A DNA stretch of 12,994 nt, taken from positions 1 through 12,994 of the forward strand of contig JAPYSU010000014.1 in assembly GCA_029936425.1 (NCBI GenBank), read 5' to 3'. The notes under the pieces are model-generated. The model did not search any database. It was not told the DNA's origin and was given only the letters and a program-made list of their open reading frames with translations. Numbering within the stretch: position 1 is the stretch's first letter; each line of letters starts with the position of its first letter. Shown here one piece after another: positions 6,973-12,994 of the stretch. The translations under genes and the position numbers were made by a program. This stretch comes from Litorimonas sp. (lineage in GTDB: Bacteria > Pseudomonadota > Alphaproteobacteria > Caulobacterales > Maricaulaceae).

Positions 6973-7548
6973 ATGCGCGCTTTTAAAACAATAGCCCTTA
7001 CCGGATTTTCCGCCCTCGCCCTGACGGCCTGTAATGCAGGCACTGACAGCGAAGATTTAGTCTATAACTGCCCAGCCGATCAGATGTTCACGTCTATTAC
7101 GCCTTATGGCGAAGATGCAGAGGCTCCTGCCCTAGAGGGTACGGATTACGAGGCCTATCATATGGCAAATACAGAACGGAGCGACGTTACCACAACAGCG
7201 AGCGGCCTTCAGTATAAAGTGGTTCAAGAAGGCCTTGATAACGGCGCTTCCCCGGAAGGCGGCGAAATGGTCACAGTTCACTATCACGGCTATTTCCCCG
7301 ATGGGTCAGTCTTTGACAGCTCCTATGATCGCGGCGAAACCATTCAATTTCCAGCCAATGGCGTCATTCAAGGCTGGATTGAATCTCTTCAGGACATGGA
7401 AGTTTGTGAAGCACGCACCCTCTACATTCCAGGAGACTTGGCTTACGGCCCTCAAGGGCGTCCCGGCATTCCGGCAAATGCGACGCTTCTATTCAATGTC
7501 CAACTGACAGGCGTTGAAGAGCCAGCCACCGTCACAACGGCGGAATAA
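6973..7548 (+). CDS. FKBP-type peptidyl-prolyl cis-trans isomerase lipoprotein
   Basis: 191 residues. MRAFKTIALTGFSALALTAC gives a lipobox with C20. An acidic segment of about 50 residues precedes the FKBP fold (about 76-181). Most of the usual FKBP pocket residues are visible: Y104 (VHYHGYF), F114-D115 (FDSS), F126, V131-I132 and W135 (VIQGWIESL), Y158 (DLAYG), I166-P167 and F174. It should catalyse proline isomerisation as a folding catalyst anchored in the envelope. AAAGG (6961-6965) is a good ribosome binding site. The 60-base gap after the VWA gene contains a weak five-pair hairpin (6920-6934, TATCA/TGATA) but no T run, so read-through from the upstream genes is likely. A strong terminator follows 20 bases after its stop. 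Confidence 0.93.
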   Translation: MRAFKTIALTGFSALALTACNAGTDSEDLVYNCPADQMFTSITPYGEDAEAPALEGTDYEAYHMANTERSDVTTTASGLQYKVVQEGLDNGASPEGGEMVTVHYHGYFPDGSVFDSSYDRGETIQFPANGVIQGWIESLQDMEVCEARTLYIPGDLAYGPQGRPGIPANATLLFNVQLTGVEEPATVTTAE

Positions 7549-7568
7549 ACTCGCCAAATTTATACTTC

Positions 7569-7596
7569 AAAGCCGCCAAAATGGGCGGCTTTTTTT
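7569..7596 (+). terminator. Rho-independent terminator after the FKBP gene
   Basis: AGCCGCC (7571-7577) pairs with GGCGGCT (7584-7590) around the six-base loop AAAATG. It is extended by two A-T pairs and followed directly by a run of T (7590-7596). This is a textbook intrinsic terminator for the plus-strand operon. Read from the minus strand the stem is followed only by TTGAAG, so it would be less efficient for the convergent M16 transcript. Confidence 0.92.
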
Positions 7597-7648
7597 ATGA
7601 ACTACCCATAAATTAGCAGGCGTTTTTATAGTAAATATAGGCTTAAAC

Positions 7649-7666
7649 TCTCAGCTATAGCTGAGA
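7649..7666. repeat. Perfect 18-base palindrome between convergent genes
   Basis: TCTCAGCTATAGCTGAGA is its own reverse complement over all 18 bases. It lies 30 bases past the stop codon of the M16 gene and about 50 bases beyond the plus-strand terminator. As RNA it could form a stem ending the M16 message, but no T run follows on the minus strand, and a perfect palindrome must leave a loop by opening its central pairs. A protein-binding site is the alternative. Confidence 0.5.
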
Positions 7667-7696
7667 ATAAACCTTAATCACCCTTAAGATTTGCTT

Positions 7697-10540
7697 TTAT
7701 TTTTCCGGTAAGACTTGAATGTGATAAGCCGTGTCCTGAGAAAAAAGAGTTTTTGCACGGGCCTGGAGGTCTTCGAGCGTCATATTCTCAAATGCCTCGG
7801 ATCGGGATCGGTGACGCCTCACTCTTTCTTCATCCGTTTGAGCCTCGGAAATAACGCTCATCCAATATCCATTACTCTCCAGTGAAGTCTCAATACTCTC
7901 TTTGACCGGCTTTATGGCACGTTCAAAGATATCTTCATCAATCTGGCCAGCTCTGAATTCCGCGGCAATTTCGTCGACCTTCGCGCTGACCCGGTCAATA
8001 TCTTCGGGAGAGACTTCAAGGGAAACACCTACATAGCCGTAATCTGGAAAAGTTCGGGGCGTAAAGGAGAAAGCCGAGGGCGAATAGCTCGCTCCCTCCT
8101 CTTCGCGAAGAACTTCCGTCAGACGAAGTCTGAAAAGCGTAGAAATCATGGAAACTTCACGGCTTGTTTTGATATCCTGTCCGTCCGGCGCCGGCCAATA
8201 TGTGCGGAGCATTGCAGTACTCGGATCTCCGGCATGGCTGAGTTTGACCGGCCGCGTATTGCCTTTCGGAAATTGGAGACTGACGTCCTCCTCCGTAGGC
8301 TTAAGAAAGGTATCCTGACGGGTCGGCAAAGCCCCGAATGTGCGGGCAATTGCGTCTATCGCTCTGTCCGGCGTGATATCGCCGACGACACCGATTTCCA
8401 TCGCACTATCGACGAGATAGGGATCAAGCCAGTCTTGAACCATCCGGGTGTTCACCCGGAGCATTTCGGCTTCACTCGGAAATCCGAACCGATTATCCCC
8501 GGACCGGATCAGACGATCCACATCCCGAGAGGCAACACCACCAGGCGTTGAATCAAGCGTCGGATAGAACGAACGGATATATTTATCATATTGAGACTTT
8601 GCCTCGGGGCGATATCCGGGGGCTGTTGCATAAGCCGTCATGAGATCAAGCTGCAGATCGAGATCTTCCGGTACAGTCGTGCCGTTTATATAAAGACGAT
8701 CATTGCCTAGGCTTTGACTGGCCCCGACGGATCGTCCTGCCATGATTTTACGGATATCATCCACTTTATGGGCCTCAAGCCCGCCCAGGCTCAGCGCGTT
8801 CGGGACAAAAACTCTCAAACCAGGCTCTTCCCGCGGCAGAAATAATTGCCCGCCGCCCATCGCGACAGAGACGGATATAACATCTTTCTGATAAGGCGTT
8901 TGTTTGACATTTAGTTTGACGCCATTGTCGAATACAACGCTTTCAAATCCGACGTCTTCGATTGTCTCCCGGCTGACGACCTCTCCTTTGGGGCCCCAAT
9001 CCTTATAGGCAAATTCGAGTTTTTCTTCTTCCGCTCTTGGCTGAACAGGAACCGTTCGGGCGGAAGCAAGAGACGCCGTAAGCTTCTCATCGGCATTTTC
9101 AATTATCTCGGATGTCGAGAGGTAAAGCTGCGGAGCGTCCATCACCCCGTCCCATTGCGCGCGAAAAGTCTCGTTCACATCCTCCAGAGTTATGCCTTCT
9201 GCATAGTCGTTAAACCGTTTCAGGTCGTAGGCCGGATCTGTAACCACGTTCTCGTTCCCGAATGAGGATAGAATGGCGCGGGCCAGTCTGGGCGTCCGCC
9301 GGGTCGAGGAGGTCTGGACAGCAACTTCCAAAGCCTTGCGGGTGTTGGCAATTTGCTCATCGAGCTCGGCTTGCGAAAAGCCATACTCTAGAGCCTGACG
9401 CAATAAGGGCTCTGCCCCCTTTAACGCACTCGCCCATTTGCCTTTTTCCGGTTGAATTGTCAGGGAGCTCAACTCGATAATATCAAATAAAGTCGAATTG
9501 CTTGCAGAGGCGCTTATGAAAGGCGCATCCGTCGTTCGTGACAACTCCCCTAACCGGCGAGACAGTATCCGGTTGCCGAGCCCTTCCACAAAATTATCCC
9601 TGCGATTTGCAACCGTATCCTCTTTGACCGTAGCGGGACGAAGCGTGGAGAGTGTAAGGCTGGTCTGGATTTCAGGATTAACATAATAGTGCGTCCGGGC
9701 TTCTCGCCCCGGGAGTGTCTCAGGCTCGTACTTGGTCAAAGCCTCACCTTCAGCTTCCCAATCTCCGAAATATTGCTCTATTTTTTTGGCCGCATAATCA
9801 GTTTCTATATCGCCCACTAAAACAATAAACGTATTTTCCGGGCGATAATATCCTTCGTAAAATGCTCGGAACTGCTCCGGCGTGACCGCCTCAATTGTTT
9901 CAACTGTTCCGATTGGAATTCTGTCAGGTATCGGGCTGTCTCCCAGATAAAATTCTAGATTGTCGAGCGAAGCCTCAAAGGCAGGGCTGGTTCTTGCCCG
10001 TTTTTCAGCCTGAATGATCCCGCGTTCACGATCAATTGCGTCCGGATCAAGCGTGAGACGATCTGCCGTTTCACGCATAATCATGAGCGTCTCATCAATA
10101 AGCTCTTCATTTATTTCCGGCAGCTCCAATTGATACGTCGTTTGGTCAAAGCTCGTAGAGGCATTCGTATCAGCGCCAAAAGCCAGACCGAATTTCTCCA
10201 AACGCTTAATCATCTCGCCTTCGGGAATATTTTCAGAGCCATTAAAGGCCATATGCTCGAGGAAATGCGCAAGACCTTGCGTCTCATCCGTCTCATTCAA
10301 TGAACCGGTGTCAATCCGCATTAATAAAGTCGCAGTTTTTGTCGGAGTCGAATTTGACCGGACGGCATAACGCACACCATTTGGCAGCTGGCCATACTCA
10401 ACATTTGGATCAACTGTCAGATCGCTTTTATCCTGAGTAAACACAACAGGCGGATCGTTTATCTCCTGACCACCCTCACCCGAACAAGCCGAAAAGACCA
10501 AGGCTGTAAGGACCATGGGATAAACAAAAACTTTGCGCAT
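7697..10540 (-). CDS. M16 family zinc metallopeptidase, lipoprotein
   Basis: 947 residues from the ATG at 10538-10540. That start gives MRKVFVYPMVLTALVFSAC, a lipoprotein signal with C19. An in-frame extension to 10693 would bury this signal 51 residues inside and run into the divergent HAD gene region. The inverted zinc motif HFLEH lies at 92-96. The downstream ERGIIQAE (172-179) carries the glutamate expected to be the third ligand. The second half repeats the M16 fold in catalytically inactive form and has LREEEGASYSPSAFS near the C-terminus, a pattern I associate with M16 C-terminal domains. The size fits two-domain pitrilysin-like or PqqL-like proteins. It probably degrades peptides in the periplasm; the substrate is unknown. 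Single-gene unit, convergent with the FKBP operon and divergent from the HAD gene. Confidence 0.93.
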   Translation of the reverse strand: MRKVFVYPMVLTALVFSACSGEGGQEINDPPVVFTQDKSDLTVDPNVEYGQLPNGVRYAVRSNSTPTKTATLLMRIDTGSLNETDETQGLAHFLEHMAFNGSENIPEGEMIKRLEKFGLAFGADTNASTSFDQTTYQLELPEINEELIDETLMIMRETADRLTLDPDAIDRERGIIQAEKRARTSPAFEASLDNLEFYLGDSPIPDRIPIGTVETIEAVTPEQFRAFYEGYYRPENTFIVLVGDIETDYAAKKIEQYFGDWEAEGEALTKYEPETLPGREARTHYYVNPEIQTSLTLSTLRPATVKEDTVANRRDNFVEGLGNRILSRRLGELSRTTDAPFISASASNSTLFDIIELSSLTIQPEKGKWASALKGAEPLLRQALEYGFSQAELDEQIANTRKALEVAVQTSSTRRTPRLARAILSSFGNENVVTDPAYDLKRFNDYAEGITLEDVNETFRAQWDGVMDAPQLYLSTSEIIENADEKLTASLASARTVPVQPRAEEEKLEFAYKDWGPKGEVVSRETIEDVGFESVVFDNGVKLNVKQTPYQKDVISVSVAMGGGQLFLPREEPGLRVFVPNALSLGGLEAHKVDDIRKIMAGRSVGASQSLGNDRLYINGTTVPEDLDLQLDLMTAYATAPGYRPEAKSQYDKYIRSFYPTLDSTPGGVASRDVDRLIRSGDNRFGFPSEAEMLRVNTRMVQDWLDPYLVDSAMEIGVVGDITPDRAIDAIARTFGALPTRQDTFLKPTEEDVSLQFPKGNTRPVKLSHAGDPSTAMLRTYWPAPDGQDIKTSREVSMISTLFRLRLTEVLREEEGASYSPSAFSFTPRTFPDYGYVGVSLEVSPEDIDRVSAKVDEIAAEFRAGQIDEDIFERAIKPVKESIETSLESNGYWMSVISEAQTDEERVRRHRSRSEAFENMTLEDLQARAKTLFSQDTAYHIQVLPEK

Positions 10541-10677
10541 TGAAAAAAACCTAACTAACGAACATAAGGTTGTCCTTAATGGTGGCTTTGAGAGGTCGCC
10601 GCAAGACCTGTTTGAGACATTAACCACATCAAAAACAGACACTTGAATTCCATCCCCCCTTGCGGCACGTCTGCTCT
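10541..10677. promoter_or_regulatory. Divergent intergenic region with dyads, M16 / HAD
   Basis: It separates two outward-facing genes and should contain both promoters. It contains TAAGG-TTGT-CCTTA (10565-10578), a 5-4-5 dyad 25 bases from the M16 start; AGGTC and GACCT arms (10593-10597, 10605-10609); and TTTGAGA twice (10588-10594 and 10611-10617), 23 bases apart. TTAATG (10576-10581) and CATTAA (10618-10623) form outer arms of a larger imperfect dyad. No confident -35/-10 pair was found and no regulator can be named. Confidence 0.35.
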
Positions 10678-11334
10678 GTGAAACACGAATCATCGGATAA
10701 GTCTGCGAGCCAGCCTAAAGTCGTTCCGCCGCAGAATGGGCTCATCATCTTTGACTTTGACGGCACGATCACAACCAAAGACACATTTGCCCTCTTCCTC
10801 CGTTATTATGCTGGATTTTGGAGGTGGTTAAAAAACATTACGACCCTCCTCCCCGTCTTCATATCCTATAAACTGGGTAGAATTGATCGTCATGCCGTGA
10901 AAATCGCCGTGATAAGAAAGTTTTTTTCAGGCGAAAAAGTCTCGGACATTGAAAAACGAGCCCAAACATTTGCCGAAGACATCATTCCGGGTCTGATACG
11001 TCCTAAAGCTCTGGAACATTTTCGCGAAAAAATGACGGAAACAGATCGGGTCTATATATGTAGCGCCTCAATAACGCCTTATTTACTTTACTGGGCAGAT
11101 TCTCTTAACTTTCCACGAAAAAACGTTCTCGCTGTGGAACTTAGCGAAAGCTCAGGAATACTTTCTGGTGAGATAGAGGGGTATAATGTTTGGGGAGAGA
11201 ATAAAATCAATCGTATTTCCGACGCATTCCGTTCTAAAAATGTTCGCATCGCCGAAGCTTATGGCGATAGTGAGGGAGACAGGGAGTTATTAAACGCCGC
11301 TGAGGCGTCTTTTTTCAGACCTTTTCGCGTCTGA
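10678..11334 (+). CDS. HAD-IB family phosphatase (phosphoserine phosphatase-like)
   Basis: 218 residues from the GTG at 10678; a TTG at 10660 would add six residues. Neither start has a clear ribosome binding site. All four HAD motifs are present (numbered from the GTG): I, FDFDGTI with nucleophile D26 and general acid D28; II, ICSAS with S129; III, GENK with K176; IV, GDSEGD with D197 and D201. The helical cap follows motif I (about 36-105) and includes an aromatic stretch FLRYYAGFWRWLKN. This arrangement is typical of subfamily IB hydrolases (SerB-like and related phosphatases). Likely substrates are small phosphorylated metabolites or lipid head groups; which one cannot be read from the sequence. 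Composition is more AT-rich than alr. Confidence 0.88.
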   Translation: MKHESSDKSASQPKVVPPQNGLIIFDFDGTITTKDTFALFLRYYAGFWRWLKNITTLLPVFISYKLGRIDRHAVKIAVIRKFFSGEKVSDIEKRAQTFAEDIIPGLIRPKALEHFREKMTETDRVYICSASITPYLLYWADSLNFPRKNVLAVELSESSGILSGEIEGYNVWGENKINRISDAFRSKNVRIAEAYGDSEGDRELLNAAEASFFRPFRV

Positions 11335-11474
11335 CCGTCTCTGTCATTGAAATTTCAAGATTTCCTCGTAAACCGAGGATTAACATCTGGTCATACGGTT
11401 AACGTTTGGTTAGGTTATTGGAGAGTTTGCATTTTGCAAATGAATATTACTGGACTGTTCGGGGGTTTTACCAA
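11335..11474. promoter_or_regulatory. Leader region of the repeat protein gene
   Basis: A hairpin TCCTCG-TAAAC-CGAGGA (11363-11379) lies 30 bases after the HAD stop but lacks a T run. TTAA-N7-TTAG at 11399-11413 differs by one base from the CtrA consensus TTAA-N7-TTAA known from alphaproteobacteria. TTTGCA-TTT-TGCAAA (11426-11440) is a perfect dyad with a three-base spacer. GGGGG (11461-11465), nine bases before the ATG, is the only ribosome-binding-like sequence. Promoter position is not resolved. The density of dyads in 140 bases suggests regulated expression, which is inference. Confidence 0.35.
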
Positions 11475-12994
11475 ATGAAACGCACTCTATTTTTGGCCGC
11501 ATCGGCTGCCGTATTTGCAGCACCAACTATAGCTCAGGAACTGCCTCCCGGAAATCCACTACCCGGCGAATGTTTCGCCCGCGTCATCGTCCCTGCCCAG
11601 TATGAAACCTCTACAGAACAAGTCGTGCTTCGCCAGGCAGGTGAAGAGATTAGAAAGATACCCGGACGTTTTGAAACGGTCACGGAAAGGGTTCTTGTCC
11701 AGGAAGAAAGCTATGAATTGGTCGTTGTCGGCTCCGGCGGCACAATTATCCCAGGCCGCGGCGACATAACTGTTACAATCAATCAAACAGACTATAACAT
11801 TGACTCCTCTAGAACCGTTTCAGATTCAACAGGACGCCGGATTGGGTCCGTTGACAGTGACGGCAATATAGTCGGTGCGAATGGAAACGTTCTAATTGCA
11901 AATGCCGTCGATCCGCTGACACTGATTGGCCGTGGAGCTTATCTAACTTCGCTCACCCTGGGTTCCAATACTTACGTAGTGGCGTCTGATCGCTCAGTTC
12001 GCAATGCGTCCGGCGCTCAAATCGGTAGAATTGACAATAACGGCAATCTCGTCGGCGCCAATGGTGATGTCATTTCCAGAAGCGCGGTAAACTCTTTCTC
12101 TGGCAGCACGGAAACGTCGGGACAGCCTTCCTTCAACACGGTCAATGAAACCGTTGTCGTTCAAGAGGCCTCTACCGAGTTAGTTGTTGTTCCGCCCGTT
12201 TACGAAACCGTGAATGAAACGGTCGTGGTTCAGCCAGAATCCGTCGAATATGTGACAATTCCGGCCGTTTATGAAACTTATGAAGATACGGTCGTCGTTC
12301 AGGAAGCCTCAACAGAGCTGGTCACGGTTCCGCCCGTTTTTGAGACTGTTACAGATACGGTTGTCGTTCAGGAAGCCACAACAGAACTTGTGACCATTCC
12401 GGCAACGTATGAGACCGTCACAGATACTGTCGTTGTCCAGCCTGCCGGCGTTGAATACACAACAGTTCCCGCCGTTTACGAGACGGTGACAGAAAATGTC
12501 GTGACGCAAGAAGCCTCCACAGAACTCGTGACTATTCCGCCCGTTTTTGAAACTGTGACGGATACGGTCGTCGTTCAGGAAGCCACAACAGAGCTTGTCA
12601 CTGTGCCCGCCGTTTTTGAAACCGTCACAGATACAGTTGTTGCCCAAGAAGCCTCAACTGAACTCGTTACCGTTCCGCCTGTCTTTGAAACTGTAACCGA
12701 TACGGTTGTCGTCACACCTGCTTCTGTGACCTATGAAACTGTCCCGGCGGTTTATGAAACCGTAGAAGACACAGTGACAGTGCAAGAGGCGTCTACTGAG
12801 CTTGTCACCATTCCAGCCACATATGAGACAGTTTCCGAGACAGTTGTCGTTCAGGAAGCGTCCACAGAATTAGTGACTGTTCCGGCTGAATTTGAGACCG
12901 TAACAGACACGGTGGTTGTTCAGGAAGCGTCCACAGAGCTAGTCACCATTCCGCCCGTCTATGAAACTGTAACCGATACTGTCGTGGTTCAGCC
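11475..12994 (+). CDS. Exported repeat protein with 23-residue YETVT/QEASTEL repeats (3' end outside window)
   Basis: The frame is open from the ATG at 11475 to the window edge: 506 codons plus the first two bases of a Pro codon, with no stop. MKRTLFLAASAAVFAAPTIA looks like a Sec signal peptide cut before QEL. GECFARV (31-37) with C33 leads into two degenerate 23-residue units, PAQYETSTEQV (from 40) and PGRFETVTERV (from 63). Residues 86-220 form a different module with a duplicated motif (SDGNIVGANGNV near 128-139; NNGNLVGANGDV near 188-199). From 227 a 23-residue unit repeats without any insertion or deletion: VVVQEASTEL, then VTVPPVFETVTDT. From memory, GxCYA-V followed by YETVTE-V-V repeats occurs in envelope proteins that end in OmpA-like or peptidoglycan-binding domains. 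The C-terminus needed to test this is missing. Function unknown; an extended beta-rich stalk or cell-wall spacer is possible. Confidence 0.85.
   Translation, partial: MKRTLFLAASAAVFAAPTIAQELPPGNPLPGECFARVIVPAQYETSTEQVVLRQAGEEIRKIPGRFETVTERVLVQEESYELVVVGSGGTIIPGRGDITVTINQTDYNIDSSRTVSDSTGRRIGSVDSDGNIVGANGNVLIANAVDPLTLIGRGAYLTSLTLGSNTYVVASDRSVRNASGAQIGRIDNNGNLVGANGDVISRSAVNSFSGSTETSGQPSFNTVNETVVVQEASTELVVVPPVYETVNETVVVQPESVEYVTIPAVYETYEDTVVVQEASTELVTVPPVFETVTDTVVVQEATTELVTIPATYETVTDTVVVQPAGVEYTTVPAVYETVTENVVTQEASTELVTIPPVFETVTDTVVVQEATTELVTVPAVFETVTDTVVAQEASTELVTVPPVFETVTDTVVVTPASVTYETVPAVYETVEDTVTVQEASTELVTIPATYETVSETVVVQEASTELVTVPAEFETVTDTVVVQEASTELVTIPPVYETVTDTVVVQ
12153..12994 (+). repeat. 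Tandem 69-base in-frame coding repeats, 12 full units plus a partial 13th
   Basis: Units start (first V of VVVQ or its variant) at 12153, 12222, 12291, 12360, 12429, 12498, 12567, 12636, 12705, 12774, 12843, 12912 and 12981, exactly 69 bases apart. Each encodes 23 residues with pattern VVVQ-EASTEL-V-T-[VI]P, then [PA]x[YF]ETVTDT. Units 2, 5 and 9 carry a variant with Pro and Tyr (QPESVEY, QPAGVEY, TPASVTY), and unit 13 begins QP. Codons differ between units at many silent positions. The array continues past the window edge, so the copy number is a minimum. Confidence 0.95.

Noticed and set aside
7674..7687. TTAA-N6-TTAA as a CtrA site
   Set aside because: The spacing is six instead of seven, and it lies just past the M16 stop between convergent genes, where no promoter is expected.
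10541..10693. Upstream extension of the M16 peptidase by 51 codons
   Set aside because: It would bury the lipoprotein signal internally and overlap the divergent HAD gene. The ATG at 10540 gives a normal lipobox at residue 19.
12309..12647. Minus-strand Cys/Asn-rich repetitive frame
   Set aside because: It is the antisense reading of the 69-base repeats; its apparent repeats mirror the coding array on the plus strand.
12153..12994. Periodic array considered as CRISPR
   Set aside because: The repeated unit is one continuous open reading frame with a 69-base period. There are no short identical repeats separated by unrelated spacers.

Overview
The window reads as a chromosomal segment of an alphaproteobacterium. 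The best guess is the Caulobacterales/Hyphomonadales group of marine stalked or budding bacteria. The reasons are moderate GC, tightly packed genes with ATGA overlaps, many envelope lipoproteins, and a CtrA-like TTAA-N7-TTAG sequence. This placement is inference: there is no rRNA or other marker gene. No tRNA, rRNA, insertion sequence or CRISPR array was found.

Layout. Bases 1-317 hold no well-supported gene, only a weak 60-codon minus-strand frame. A short ribosome-binding-site-led frame (318-374) overlaps the start of alr, alanine racemase (371-1492). Facing it is a minus-strand pair: a penicillin-acylase/AHL-acylase family Ntn hydrolase (4724-2577) followed after 12 bases by a lipoprotein with two retropepsin-like aspartic protease domains (2564-1533). 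Divergent from these is a compact plus-strand run: a Kazal-type inhibitor lipoprotein (4859-5257), a cupin lipoprotein (5254-5724), a CoxE-like VWA protein (5725-6912) and an FKBP prolyl isomerase lipoprotein (6973-7548). A clear rho-independent terminator closes it (7569-7596). A large M16 zinc peptidase lipoprotein lies on the minus strand (10540-7697), divergent from a HAD-IB phosphatase (10678-11334).

The last 1.5 kb is the start of an exported repeat protein (11475 to beyond the window end). It has a signal peptide, two degenerate copies of a 23-residue repeat, an inserted region with a duplicated Gly/Asn/Asp-rich motif, and then at least twelve full 23-residue (69-base) repeats in perfect register, still running at the window edge. 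This is the most unusual feature.

How the genes fit together. Apart from alr, the VWA protein and the HAD enzyme, every confident product carries an export signal or membrane anchor. Five have a lipobox ending in Cys. Proteases (M16, retropepsin-like), an amidohydrolase, a protease inhibitor and a prolyl isomerase sit within about 9 kb, which suggests cell-envelope or periplasmic protein and peptide handling. That link rests on proximity and shared location only.
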